A stretch of 64,000 nt of DNA from an uncultured Lachnospiraceae bacterium (GCA_910585345.1 CAJUDS010000002.1:219274-283273); one strand, 5' to 3'; positions 1 through 8,721 are shown, numbered from the stretch's first letter. Notes: a model not told the origin generated them from the sequence alone. Made by a program: numbers and translations.

Positions 1-320
1 AATTTCCCCGCATCCGCAGCAGGCGTCTGTCCGTCGTCGTCTAGGCAGAGCACGATATCCCCCGTCACATGCCGGAAGCCCGCCATCAATGCGGCATGCT
101 GCCCAAAATTTCTTGCCAGAGAAATTGCCGTTATATTGTCATATTTTTCACATAATTCTCTGATTACCCGCAGCGTGCCGTCCGGAGAACAATCATTCAC
201 CAGCACAATCTCATGCGTGTACGCGGGCAGACCTTTCATCGCTGCGCGTATCTCTTCCACAACCTGCCGCAGTGTAAGTTCCGAACGATAACAGGGAATC
301 ACAAAACTGACTTTATCCAT
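1..320 (-). CDS. Family 2 glycosyltransferase, N-terminal part (cut by window edge)
   Basis: The first 106 residues of a GT2 enzyme are visible; the rest lies beyond base 1. The N-terminus MDKVSFVIPCYRSE, then VLVNDCSPDGT and LARNFGQHAALMAGF, followed by the acidic CLDDDGQTP motif, are those of the ArnC/DPM1/GtrB-like group that transfers sugar from a nucleotide donor, often to polyprenyl phosphate. The ATG at 318-320 overlaps the end of the preceding acetyltransferase gene by 8 bases, so the two are probably translationally coupled. It is the last visible gene of the polysaccharide locus. The donor sugar and any C-terminal membrane helices cannot be judged. Confidence 0.85.
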   Translation of the reverse strand, partial: MDKVSFVIPCYRSELTLRQVVEEIRAAMKGLPAYTHEIVLVNDCSPDGTLRVIRELCEKYDNITAISLARNFGQHAALMAGFRHVTGDIVLCLDDDGQTPAADAGK

Positions 321-855
321 GATAGCCCTCCTGCGGATTGATAATGCGCATTAAAATCAAGTCCTTATACACGCCGCGGATACAGACTTCGTCTTTTAAA
401 TAAGCCTCCTGCATAAACCCCGCCTTCTCATAGGCCTTCCTTGCAATCTCATTATCTGCAAGAACCCGCAGAAATATTTTATGCAGATGCAGCTTTTCAA
501 ATCCATATCTGGTAATCAGGCGAATACTTTCGGAGCCAATCCCCCGCCCCTGCTGCAACTCTTCACCGATAAAAATACCAAACTCAGCCCGTCTGTGCGT
601 CTGGTCGATATCCCGCAGATAGACACTTCCTACATCCATTGCCGCATCCAGACTGTAAATAATAAACTGCTCCACAATACCCGTTTCTACTTTTTTGCGA
701 AGCCATTCCCTGTGACTTTCCGGTGTGAAAAGCGTCTGGTATATGAAATTCCTTCGTATATGGTCGCTGTTGCGCCAGCGGACGATATGATCCGTATCCG
801 CATCCGTGATTGGCCGCAGCGCCACATGTTCCCCTCTGATAATTTCCTGATTCAC
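313..855 (-). CDS. GNAT family N-acetyltransferase (RimJ/RimL type), putative amino-sugar acetyltransferase
   Basis: About 180 residues. I place the start at GTG (853-855), where an AAGGAATC ribosome site sits at the right distance; an upstream in-frame ATG would overlap the previous gene and add an unrelated basic tail. The N-terminus IIRGEHVALRPITDAD is typical of RimJ/RimL-like GNATs, and the acetyl-CoA loop appears as LQQGRGIGSESIR. ADNEIARKAYEKAGF is the usual C-terminal GNAT motif. The gene follows a WecE-type aminotransferase two genes upstream, so a reasonable inference is N-acetylation of the 4-amino group made by that enzyme, as WecD or FdtC do. A protein or ribosomal substrate is not excluded. 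Confidence 0.8.
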   Translation of the reverse strand: MNQEIIRGEHVALRPITDADTDHIVRWRNSDHIRRNFIYQTLFTPESHREWLRKKVETGIVEQFIIYSLDAAMDVGSVYLRDIDQTHRRAEFGIFIGEELQQGRGIGSESIRLITRYGFEKLHLHKIFLRVLADNEIARKAYEKAGFMQEAYLKDEVCIRGVYKDLILMRIINPQEGYHG

Positions 856-916
856 TTTTTTGATTCCTTGTCTGTTTTCTGTCTCCGTCCATCGTATCCG
901 GCAGCCCCGCGCAGCA

Positions 917-2692
917 CTACTGCTTCGCTGCGGCGCCGACAATCTGAAATACGGTGAAGCATCCGCATCTGTCTGTTTCCTCTATCACAATCTCCGTCCC
1001 CTTCTGCCTGTAAAACGCAAGCAGAAAATCGGGGCTTCTCTCCGGTTTCGTATGATCTGCCACAAAAAACGCATTCCCTGCAAGAAGCGCCGACTGCGCG
1101 CTTTCCAGTCCCGCCTGTTCTCTCTTCCTGGCGGCAAGGGGACTTTTCACACACCAGCCGCCCGCCAGATCAAAATTCCGGTAACCCGGCCCGGTATCGG
1201 AAAACATTTTTTCGGAATACGCCACTGAAGAGTAGACATCCAGATAGTAATAATTCTCCGGTCTTTTCCTACAATACTGCTTCCATGACTGCCACTGCAC
1301 GTTTACCGCCTCCCGCTGCGCATATTGTCCCCTCACAGTCTGTACTTGAGAAAACGCCGTGCACAACAGTAATATCACATACAAAGATAGTATAGCTGAT
1401 TTTTCTAATTTTTTCCACTGAAATACGGCCGCGCCGGACAGAAAATAGAACCCCAGCATTGTCAGCTCCATCAAATAGAGTGGATGCGTCACGCGCGCAA
1501 CCATTCTGCCCCTGTATAGCAGAAACAGCCACAGAGCCGACCTGAGTCCAAACAGCAGCGTGATCTTTCCCAGAAGCAGCCGGTTTTTAGTGGCCAGCGC
1601 CGCTCTGATCAGAAAAAAGTAGGATGCGACTGCAAAAAGGTCAAAAATCAATTCCTCGCCATGCAAAAAACGGTATCCATAGGCATAGACGCTCTCGTAT
1701 AGTCTTCTGAAAATCCCCATCCCCTGATGCGATGCGGCATATTCCGCAATTTCATGCATCATCCCCGCGTCAATCGCATCATCCAGGTCAAAATTATAAT
1801 TGTCCAGCAGCGTATACTGCGCCTCTGACAATCCTATAGAATCATAAAACGCCCTGTGTTCCTCGTACGCAGGGATGCCATAAAAATCATATACCCTTGT
1901 CCTGTCATCGAAAAACTGCCGGAATGCATTCCACTGCGCACTCCCATAGGCAGCTTTGTCTGCCGCCAGACCCGCCATCATCAGTATCCCTGTTGCCACA
2001 GCCAGCAGCGCATACCCTTTGACAGTCTGTATCGCCGCTTTGCTGACAGCCGTTTTCTTTTCCGTCTGATCCGCCTTCCACTGGTCCGCCACCCGCAGAA
2101 AGGCGGCCAGCGCCAGAAAAGGACAGAGCAGCAACAGCATTTCCGTCCGCAGAAAAAACGCCAGCACAATCAAACAGACCGTCACGATATGATACCGGTA
2201 AAACCGCGCCTCTCCCGGGGAGGGCCCCATACAGAGACGGACCAGCGCCCCGCAGGCCAGCAGACCCGCCGTCACCGTATACTGGACAAAAATCCATTCG
2301 TATAAAAAAAGAATGCCCGCCGCCGCCGTAATCAGGCACTGCGCCGTCAGCTTTCCTGTTTTGCTGCGTAAAGACGCGGATACGCTGTACACCACAATCC
2401 AAAGCGCTAAAAACTGACTGCCGCACAAAAATATTCCATACCAGGGAATCGCCGGAAGCAACCGGTAAAACAGACTAACCAGCCAGCCAAGCGGATATAG
2501 CATTTGAATAGTATGCCCATCCGGCGTACCGGTATAAGCGCCGGATAAAATATCCTTCATCGCGCTGTCATCATTCAGGTCATAATAAAAATCAAAGCAT
2601 ATGGCCAGAATGACCCACAGACCGATCACAAAAAGAGCGGCAAACCCTCTGTCTCTCCATTTCTCTTTTCCGGACAGCGCAGTCAGTCTCAT
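917..2692 (-). CDS. Polytopic membrane protein, possible GT-C type glycosyltransferase
   Basis: 591 residues starting at ATG 2690-2692, preceded by AAGGAG and overlapping the wecE stop by four bases (ATGA). Many hydrophobic segments fill the first ~430 residues. Just after the first membrane segment comes an acidic motif DLNDDSAM, followed by TGTPDGHTIQMLYPLGW and further membrane segments. A first-loop acidic pair and a polar C-terminal domain suggest a GT-C fold that uses polyprenyl-phosphate sugars. The family is not one I can name. The last ~150 residues look extracellular and soluble. It sits between the aminotransferase and the GNAT gene. Attaching or modifying a sugar outside the membrane is inference. 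Confidence 0.65.
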   Translation of the reverse strand: MRLTALSGKEKWRDRGFAALFVIGLWVILAICFDFYYDLNDDSAMKDILSGAYTGTPDGHTIQMLYPLGWLVSLFYRLLPAIPWYGIFLCGSQFLALWIVVYSVSASLRSKTGKLTAQCLITAAAGILFLYEWIFVQYTVTAGLLACGALVRLCMGPSPGEARFYRYHIVTVCLIVLAFFLRTEMLLLLCPFLALAAFLRVADQWKADQTEKKTAVSKAAIQTVKGYALLAVATGILMMAGLAADKAAYGSAQWNAFRQFFDDRTRVYDFYGIPAYEEHRAFYDSIGLSEAQYTLLDNYNFDLDDAIDAGMMHEIAEYAASHQGMGIFRRLYESVYAYGYRFLHGEELIFDLFAVASYFFLIRAALATKNRLLLGKITLLFGLRSALWLFLLYRGRMVARVTHPLYLMELTMLGFYFLSGAAVFQWKKLEKSAILSLYVILLLCTAFSQVQTVRGQYAQREAVNVQWQSWKQYCRKRPENYYYLDVYSSVAYSEKMFSDTGPGYRNFDLAGGWCVKSPLAARKREQAGLESAQSALLAGNAFFVADHTKPERSPDFLLAFYRQKGTEIVIEETDRCGCFTVFQIVGAAAKQ

Positions 2693-3819
2693 ACGTGATA
2701 GAACTCCTTCACTTTTCCTGTAATATAGGAAACTTCCTCTGCAGTCAGCTTGTAAAACATCGGGAGCCGGCAAAGCCGCTCGCTTTCCCGCGTCGTATAT
2801 TTGTCTGTTCCATGAAATCTGCCAAATTTCAATCCTGCAGGCGCCGTATGAAGCGGTATATAATGAAATACGGCCAATATACCGTTGTCTTTCAAAAATG
2901 CCAGCAGACGGGTACGCTCCTGCAAATCCTTTGCTTTGATATAAAACATATGGGCATTGTGCACACAATCCTCTGGAACTGTCGGAAGCTCTATGAGGCC
3001 TCTCTCCCGCAAAGGAAGCAATTCTTCATAATACTGGTTCCACAGAGAAAGCCGGTGATTGTTGATCTCGTCTGCCATTTCAAGCTGTGCCCATAAATAT
3101 GCGGCATTCATATCACTCGGCAAGTAAGAAGAACCGTAATTGACCCATGTATACTTATCGATCTGCCCACGGAAAAATTTACTGCGGTTCGTCCCTTTCT
3201 CCCGCAGGATTTCCGCTTCTTCCACATATTTTTGATCCCGGATCAGCAGTGCGCCGCCCTCGCCCATACTGTAGTTTTTTGTCTCATGAAAACTGAAAGC
3301 GCCGAAATCGCCAAACGTCCCCAGCGCCTTTCCCTTATAAGTTGACATAATTCCCTGAGCCGCATCTTCAATCACAAACAGACCGTGCCGCCCGGCAATG
3401 TCCATAATCGTATCCATTTCACAGGCCACGCCCGCATAGTGCACCGGAACAATCCCCTTTGTTTTCTCCGTGACGGCTGCCTCAATCAGCTTTTCATCGA
3501 TGTTCATCGTATCCGGCCGGATATCTACAAATACCGGCACCGCTCCCCTGAGCACAAATGCATCCGCCGTAGACACAAACGTATAAGCCGGCATAATCAC
3601 TTCGTCTCCCGGCTGGATATCTGTCAACAGGGCAGCCAGCTCTGTGGCGTGGGTACACGATGTCGTCAGCAGACATTTCCCCGTGCCGGTGCGCCTTTCA
3701 ATCCATTCGCTGCATTTTCTTGTAAATTCACCGTCTCCGCAGATCTTCTGTTTCTCCACGGCCTGGCTGATATAATCCAGTTCTTTTCCCGTATAAGGCG
3801 GAATATTAAAAACAATCAT
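2689..3819 (-). CDS. wecE: dTDP-4-amino-4,6-dideoxygalactose transaminase-like (WecE/RffA family)
   Basis: 376 residues, the same length as Escherichia coli WecE. It is a PLP-dependent DegT/DnrJ/EryC1 sugar aminotransferase that converts a dTDP-4-keto-6-deoxyhexose to its 4-amino sugar using glutamate. Visible motifs are GDEVIMPAYTFVSTADAF, VIEDAAQG and FHETKNYSMGEGGA, in which Lys181 is the Schiff-base lysine. The ATG follows AAGGAGAAGTCGT. The dTDP-4-keto donor would need RmlA and RmlB, which are not in the window; an rmlD lies far away at 43822. Together with the downstream GNAT it points to a Fuc4NAc-like or Qui4NAc-like residue. The stereochemistry of the product cannot be read from sequence. 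Confidence 0.88.
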   Translation of the reverse strand: MIVFNIPPYTGKELDYISQAVEKQKICGDGEFTRKCSEWIERRTGTGKCLLTTSCTHATELAALLTDIQPGDEVIMPAYTFVSTADAFVLRGAVPVFVDIRPDTMNIDEKLIEAAVTEKTKGIVPVHYAGVACEMDTIMDIAGRHGLFVIEDAAQGIMSTYKGKALGTFGDFGAFSFHETKNYSMGEGGALLIRDQKYVEEAEILREKGTNRSKFFRGQIDKYTWVNYGSSYLPSDMNAAYLWAQLEMADEINNHRLSLWNQYYEELLPLRERGLIELPTVPEDCVHNAHMFYIKAKDLQERTRLLAFLKDNGILAVFHYIPLHTAPAGLKFGRFHGTDKYTTRESERLCRLPMFYKLTAEEVSYITGKVKEFYHV

Positions 3820-3840
3820 ACGACTTCTCCTTCTGATTTT

Positions 3841-5517
3841 CTAATAGTATATCGTAACCTTTTCATTGCGGAATATCTGCCGGTATCCATGACGGCCCAT
3901 GAACTCCTCAAGAAGCGCCGCTTTGCCATCAATCGGCACATAGGCGTTCCCCATTATCACGACAGGCCTTACCGTATCAATACTGCCCTCTACCTGGGCA
4001 AAATCGCGCTCCCAAAATGCCATATTATAAGACTCCAGATTCGTCCACGTACTGGTAAGCGCGCAGGGCGCATCCAACAGATAAGAAAGACCCGGTACGT
4101 CACCGTATAAGATCACCGTTTTATCTTTCAAGTCTGCCATCTCCCAGAACGCAAACACTTCTTCCAGAGCTGCCGCGTTGGAACGCGTCGTATACATACC
4201 CCTTAGTATACCATTATTTTCTATTTTTGCATCCCTTTTTTCTGTAAAACTGCCGTCCCGGAATACAAACACCGTCCCGAACCCGGCGCTCTGCACCGCA
4301 AACACAAGCAGGCAGCCCGCCGCTGCCATGCGTACCGGAAACTTCCGCGGCAGAAATTTGTCCAGAAAATACAGTGTCACCGGCGCAATCAAAAACAGAT
4401 CATTGATCACCGGATAAGAACGGTTATTACTTCCCAGAGGCAGAATGAGAATCGTCACTGTCATCAGCAGCGCCAACAGCTTTTCCTGCTCACTCGTATC
4501 TTTCCGCAGAAGCGCCAGTACATTGCAGACAAGCGCAGCCGTATTAAACAGGCTGACCCACCAGAAAATCGAAAAATACGTATGATAATCAAAGCCGAAC
4601 ATCCCCCGTCCATAGGCAAAACGCAACAGTATCAGAAAACCCGCCGTAAACAGTGCTTTCTTTGCCGCCATGTACCTGCCTCTTCTGACTGCAAACAATA
4701 AAATCCCGGCCCCTGTATATAGCAGAAAAAGTATTCCCCATTTCATGCTGCCCACATAATCAATAAAAGCGCCGGCTATCATTTCACCCGTGGAGTACCC
4801 GCTCGCGCCGCCCGACATCGTCTGCAGCCCTGACAGCATCGTGAAATAACCCGCCAGACCGTACTGTAATTGTATCATCAGCAGAAACGAGCCGATTCCC
4901 GTTATATAGCCGGTCACACAATACAGCGTATCGGCCGCCACTTCGGGAAACTTTCTTTTTTTCACAAACCCGTCATACCACAAAGCCAGAATCAACGCCA
5001 TATGGGTCAGATTGGAAAATCTGGCGCCCACGCCGATGCCCAGCACGAATCCCGCCGTCACATAAAACAGCTTTTTTCCAGTGCGGATTCCCTGGAACAA
5101 AAGAACCGTACCCACAGCCAAAGCCAGATATGTGAGATAATTATATAAAATCACATGCGGACACCAGCACAGAAAAATTGCCAGCAGCTCCCCGGCAAAC
5201 ACAAATGGAAACGGAATCTTTCCTTTCAAAAAATACCATGCGCATAACGCGATACCGCTGACCACGAGAGAACAGTACAGATTCATGCCAAGCATTGTGC
5301 CGCCAAGCGGCAGCTTTGTAAAAAAATGCCCCACGCCATTGGCAAGGTAGCTTACATATACCCACATACCGTCCTGCTCCCCAAACCAGCGGAAACAACC
5401 AAGATTATATCCCGTATCGCTGATATCGACTCCCTGTGTTATATGCCGCAGCGGAAGCAGCAGCAGCAGCAGCGGGCAGATGTATTTTTCTAATACTGAT
5501 TTTACTTTACTGTTCAT
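3841..5517 (-). CDS. Large integral membrane protein of the polysaccharide locus, GT-C-like
   Basis: 558 residues with about ten hydrophobic segments. The N-terminus is a short basic tail followed by CPLLLLLLPLRHI, then an early loop GVDISDTGYNLG with two acidic residues, an arrangement seen in GT-C glycosyltransferases. The C-terminal ~130 residues are polar and include VILYGDVPGLSYLLDAPCAL, likely an extracytoplasmic domain. Start chosen at the first ATG, after GAGGGAATCA. It lies directly upstream of wecE and downstream of the MITE-like palindrome at 5603-5756. It could transfer a sugar from a lipid carrier, but no family assignment is possible and transport or another role remains open. 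Confidence 0.6.
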   Translation of the reverse strand: MNSKVKSVLEKYICPLLLLLLPLRHITQGVDISDTGYNLGCFRWFGEQDGMWVYVSYLANGVGHFFTKLPLGGTMLGMNLYCSLVVSGIALCAWYFLKGKIPFPFVFAGELLAIFLCWCPHVILYNYLTYLALAVGTVLLFQGIRTGKKLFYVTAGFVLGIGVGARFSNLTHMALILALWYDGFVKKRKFPEVAADTLYCVTGYITGIGSFLLMIQLQYGLAGYFTMLSGLQTMSGGASGYSTGEMIAGAFIDYVGSMKWGILFLLYTGAGILLFAVRRGRYMAAKKALFTAGFLILLRFAYGRGMFGFDYHTYFSIFWWVSLFNTAALVCNVLALLRKDTSEQEKLLALLMTVTILILPLGSNNRSYPVINDLFLIAPVTLYFLDKFLPRKFPVRMAAAGCLLVFAVQSAGFGTVFVFRDGSFTEKRDAKIENNGILRGMYTTRSNAAALEEVFAFWEMADLKDKTVILYGDVPGLSYLLDAPCALTSTWTNLESYNMAFWERDFAQVEGSIDTVRPVVIMGNAYVPIDGKAALLEEFMGRHGYRQIFRNEKVTIYY

Positions 5518-5602
5518 TGATTCCCTCTTGATCGCAATTTTTCTATCCCGGACAGGCAGACCATTTGCCGCAGTTCATTGACACGCCTCGTATTTTTCTG
5601 CG

Positions 5603-5756
5603 GGGAGTATGACAACTGCATTGATGAATAACCATTAAGCTGCCGCGGAAGTGAGACTATAAATCGTCGAAGCCTCTGCTGAACACGATTTAGCCCCAAT
5701 GGCTCACTGAGCGTTTGGCAGCGCTGGTTATGAAGAAATCCAGTTGTCATACTCCC
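5603..5756. repeat. Long imperfect palindrome, MITE-like or structured RNA element
   Basis: A perfect 16-base inverted repeat, GGGAGTATGACAACTG at 5603-5618 and its complement at 5741-5756, encloses further matching pieces in nested order: ATAACCA/TGGTTAT, GCTGCC/GGCAGC, GTGAG/CTCAC and AAATCGT/ACGATTT. The whole 154 bases can fold into one long interrupted hairpin. It fills most of the gap between two genes of the locus. No credible protein is encoded. A non-autonomous mobile element is the simplest reading; a structured untranslated RNA is the alternative. Confidence 0.6.
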
Positions 5757-5767
5757 ATTTCGTATAA

Positions 5768-6856
5768 TTATAGGAAACGTCTTTCACCGTTTTCGTTTGC
5801 GCCGTCCGCATGCTGCGCATGCAGCGCAATTCTCCCTACGCCCGAAAACAGCGCCTGTCTCACAAAATCCACCGACATACACGCAAGGTAAACTCCGATC
5901 ATGCTCACAATCCAGTGCGGCACAAAAAGCGGGGTGTCGGCAAACCGCAAAGTACCCAGCCAGTCGGGCCAGCGGTATCGCAGATCTATATGCTCATGAA
6001 TCAGATATACCCCAAAGGAAGCGGAAGCGGCCCTGCAAACTATAGCAGACAATTTCCCTTCCGCAATCCGGACGCCGCGGAAAGCTGAGAATAAAAAAAT
6101 GGCGGCCAGCAGGCAGAAAATGCTGTTGTATTGATACTGTCTGTTGATAAAATCTCCCAGGCTGCCCGTTTTTGCATAGAATGCATGCACCGCCAAAAGA
6201 CTGCCGAAAATCAACAGACTGCATATGACATACCCCATCAGGGCAAAGCGAATTCTCGGTTCAAAGCGGCGCACATAAACGCCGATGAGATAAAGGCACA
6301 GAAACCAAAGCGCGTCATATCCCAATCTGTCAACAGGCAGTTTTACGGGCAGGATACTTTTACTGACGGACAAGAACAGCAAAAGCAGCAATATGCCCTG
6401 CCGGTATGTCTTTTCCGGCAGCCTGAAAAGCGCGTCGTTCATCAGCGGCGCCAACAAGTACATAAGCACATATGCCGTTACAAACCAATAATGTTCCTCT
6501 ATGACCGGAAACAGATAGAGCATCGCCCGGTACAAATCAATCTGTGAAAAAGGTATCACGCCCAAAAGCGTCAAAACAGCCGCTATGCCTGCGGAATAAA
6601 AAAATACCTGCAGCCACAGCCTTACCACTTTCAGCGGCCTGTAATCACCTGCAGATAAAAAATAGGCGCTAATTAATACATATACATTGACGGCGGGAAC
6701 ACAAAATGCCTCCAGAACCCACGCAGTCAGACCCGCGCCCGTATATGCCGACTCCGGCTGCGGCAGGATCCCGCCTTTATCAAGATAATGCAGCGTGATA
6801 ATCATCAGCATTGCGACTATACGCAGTAGTTCATAGTTGGCTTCCCTTTTTCTCAT
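5768..6856 (-). CDS. Acyltransferase family 3 membrane protein (sugar O-acetyltransferase type)
   Basis: 362 residues from ATG 6854-6856, preceded by AGGAGAACGGAT; longer in-frame starts lack a ribosome site and run into pseG. The N-terminus MRKREANYELLRIVAMLMIITLHY is the acyltransferase-3 opening, with the R near the start of helix 1 and a conserved His in it (LRIVAMLMIITLH). About ten membrane segments follow, and a late SFGVYLIHEH motif is typical of the family. Such proteins move acyl groups across the membrane onto exported sugars. In this locus O-acetylation of the repeat unit is the likely role. The acceptor position is unknown. Confidence 0.82.
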   Translation of the reverse strand: MRKREANYELLRIVAMLMIITLHYLDKGGILPQPESAYTGAGLTAWVLEAFCVPAVNVYVLISAYFLSAGDYRPLKVVRLWLQVFFYSAGIAAVLTLLGVIPFSQIDLYRAMLYLFPVIEEHYWFVTAYVLMYLLAPLMNDALFRLPEKTYRQGILLLLLFLSVSKSILPVKLPVDRLGYDALWFLCLYLIGVYVRRFEPRIRFALMGYVICSLLIFGSLLAVHAFYAKTGSLGDFINRQYQYNSIFCLLAAIFLFSAFRGVRIAEGKLSAIVCRAASASFGVYLIHEHIDLRYRWPDWLGTLRFADTPLFVPHWIVSMIGVYLACMSVDFVRQALFSGVGRIALHAQHADGANENGERRFL

Positions 6857-6885
6857 ATCCGTTCTCCTGCGATCTGCAAAGACAT

Positions 6886-7941
6886 TTACACAAGCTGCAG
6901 CAGCGCTTCCGCAATCCGCCCTGCTCCTTTTCCGTCCGTCAGCTCCTTCATCTGTCTGCGCTGACGGCTGCGCAGACTCCCGTCCTGCTCCAATCTGCAC
7001 AGCTCCTCCGACAACGCCGACAGCGTCCTCTCCTCCTCTTTTGTAACATCGCCCGCATTCCTGATTTCTGTCATCTCCGCAAAGCGCTGTGCCATCCGCC
7101 TCTGGTTTTCGGCAAAATAGAAACATACCACCGGCAACTGCATACTGCACAGCTCATACATCGTACCTCCCGCAGCGCTGACAGCCGCATCACAATTTCC
7201 CATAAGTTGTGACATGCTTGTCACATTCTCATGTACAACAAAATCCGCGGATCCTTTTGCAAGCGCCCGCAGCTCTATTTTATTTTCTGCAAACGGGCCG
7301 CAGACAATATGATAGCGCACTCCCTTGTGGAGCCCCCGGCGCTTCTCTTCCGCCAGTCTCCGGCACAGCTTTCCTGCCACGTCCGCGATATCCCCGCCTC
7401 CGGTCGTAATCAGCACATCCGATACCTTCTCTCTTACTCTGCTCCGTATTCCCTGACAGAACTCTGCCCGCAGCGGCGCATAGCGGCATCCCAGCAGATA
7501 TTTTTCCGGCGCCGTGATGCCTGACTGCGCATACCATTCTTTGTAAGGCAGGCTGTCCCCGTATATATTATAATTAATCAGCATATTTACCGGGTAAACG
7601 GGCTGCCCCATATCGTCCATATAAGCAGTCTTTGTCCATCTTCCGATTTCCTGCATATAATTTTCAGTCACAAAATAGCTGTCCACCAGTATCACATCCG
7701 CGGCGTTTTTCTCGTAAAATCTGTGAAATGCTGGCTGCTCAGCCTCCATATCGCAAAAAGAAGTGCCCAGAATATGATTTTGATAACCGCGCTCTTCCAG
7801 CATCTGCCGTGTCTCTTTACCGGCAGTGACAAAAACTACTTCCGCTCCTGCCCCCCGCAGAGCATCCGCAATGGAAAGGCAGCGCATAATATGCCCCATG
7901 GCAATCTCCCGGTTGCCGTCGGCGCGAATTATGATACGCAT
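6886..7941 (-). CDS. pseG: PseG-like UDP-2,4-diacetamido-2,4,6-trideoxy-L-altropyranose hydrolase
   Basis: 351 residues from ATG 7939-7941, after a GGAGG site; an upstream ATG would add 26 unrelated residues. The opening RIIIRADGNREIAMGHIMRCLSI carries His17, the position of the catalytic base in Campylobacter PseG, within the GHxxRC signature. A C-terminal GT-B-like nucleotide-binding half contains ITTGGGD and SAAGGTMYEL. PseG removes UDP from the diacylated hexose before condensation with phosphoenolpyruvate. It is the last of the nonulosonate genes in transcription order. A legionaminic-type NeuC substitute is unlikely because the fold and GHxxRC motif are those of PseG. Confidence 0.9.
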   Translation of the reverse strand: MRIIIRADGNREIAMGHIMRCLSIADALRGAGAEVVFVTAGKETRQMLEERGYQNHILGTSFCDMEAEQPAFHRFYEKNAADVILVDSYFVTENYMQEIGRWTKTAYMDDMGQPVYPVNMLINYNIYGDSLPYKEWYAQSGITAPEKYLLGCRYAPLRAEFCQGIRSRVREKVSDVLITTGGGDIADVAGKLCRRLAEEKRRGLHKGVRYHIVCGPFAENKIELRALAKGSADFVVHENVTSMSQLMGNCDAAVSAAGGTMYELCSMQLPVVCFYFAENQRRMAQRFAEMTEIRNAGDVTKEEERTLSALSEELCRLEQDGSLRSRQRRQMKELTDGKGAGRIAEALLQLV

Positions 7942-7957
7942 GTCATTACCTCCGTTC

Positions 7958-7987
7958 CATAGGAAACGACTAAAGTCGTTTTCTATG
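7958..7987. other. Strong intergenic hairpin between the PIG-L gene and pseG
   Basis: CATAGGAAACGACT (7958-7971) pairs with AGTCGTTTTCTATG (7974-7987) over 14 positions with one G-T wobble. Reading in the operon direction (minus) no T tract follows, so it is not a simple terminator there. On the plus strand it is followed by AATATTTTTT, giving a terminator-like look in antisense. It lies in a 90-base gap inside an otherwise tightly packed operon. An RNA processing or stability element is possible. Confidence 0.5.
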
Positions 7988-8031
7988 AATATTTTTTCCC
8001 GACAGCCGTCTGCCTGCAAAACCCGCGCCCT

Positions 8032-8718
8032 TCAATCCTTTATCACCCGCACTGTCTCAAAAGCCTCCACATACTGCCCGCCTGTCACACCGCCCCACCT
8101 GGCTGCCACTGCACGCAGCATTTCCAGGGAGCGGGGATGGGGGTATTCGCACAATTCCGTCACATATTCCCGCATTGCACGCAGTTTTTTTTCAAATTGA
8201 ACGGCCGACAGTTTTACGAATACATTCGGCGAAAACTGGCTGTCTCTATAAGAGAAATTCCATTCCGTGGAAGAAACCGTCTCAAAAGCATAGATCTCTC
8301 TTACCGGCTGGTCCGCCATCGGCCTGGTGGCTGTAAGCACCGCCCGGTACGTAATCTGATGATCTACATTCAGATCTCCCCCATGATGTGTATACACAAT
8401 CGACGGCCGAAGCTGCCCAATCCGTTTTTCTACCGCTTTCACAATATCCAAAAGCGAGACGGTGTCAAAACGGTTATCCGCAAAATTCTCAAAATACACT
8501 TCCCGGATGCCTACCGCGGCAGCCGCTTTCAACGTATTGTGATGCAGCCGCTCCACTGCCTTAGCCCCGGCGTCCTCTCTTGTGTCAAATCGGGATGTCT
8601 GCCCTTCTCCCAGAATGAGGGCATACACCGCATCCCCCGCTTCCGCATGTCTGGCAATTGTACCGCCTACACCCAATATTTCATCATCCGGATGGGCTGC
8701 CACAATCAGAATATTCAT
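8032..8718 (-). CDS. PIG-L/LmbE family N-deacetylase
   Basis: 228 residues. The metal-binding AHPDDE motif is at residues 8-13, and the second motif HGGDLNVDH (residues 112-120, pattern HxxDxNxDH) is intact, so a zinc-dependent hydrolase is expected. Known relatives deacetylate GlcNAc-type sugars (PIG-L, BshB, MshB). The gene sits three bases after the GNAT-formyltransferase fusion and just before pseG, with ribosome site GGAAGGAT. Its position suggests it removes an acetyl from the nonulosonic acid or its UDP-sugar precursor, freeing an amine for another acyl group. That substrate is inferred from context only. Confidence 0.88.
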   Translation of the reverse strand: MNILIVAAHPDDEILGVGGTIARHAEAGDAVYALILGEGQTSRFDTREDAGAKAVERLHHNTLKAAAAVGIREVYFENFADNRFDTVSLLDIVKAVEKRIGQLRPSIVYTHHGGDLNVDHQITYRAVLTATRPMADQPVREIYAFETVSSTEWNFSYRDSQFSPNVFVKLSAVQFEKKLRAMREYVTELCEYPHPRSLEMLRAVAARWGGVTGGQYVEAFETVRVIKD

Positions 8719-8721
8719 AAC

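Noticed and set aside
860..1228. Plus-strand open frames opposite the polysaccharide genes
   Set aside because: They are antisense shadows of well-supported minus-strand genes with no ribosome sites or recognisable motifs.
2693..2968. N-terminal extension of the membrane protein at 917
   Set aside because: The extra codons overlap wecE, have no ribosome site, and the internal ATG at 2692 has AAGGAG plus a four-base overlap.
5514..5750. 78-codon open frame on the minus strand
   Set aside because: It covers the MITE-like palindrome, has no ribosome site and its composition is not protein-like.
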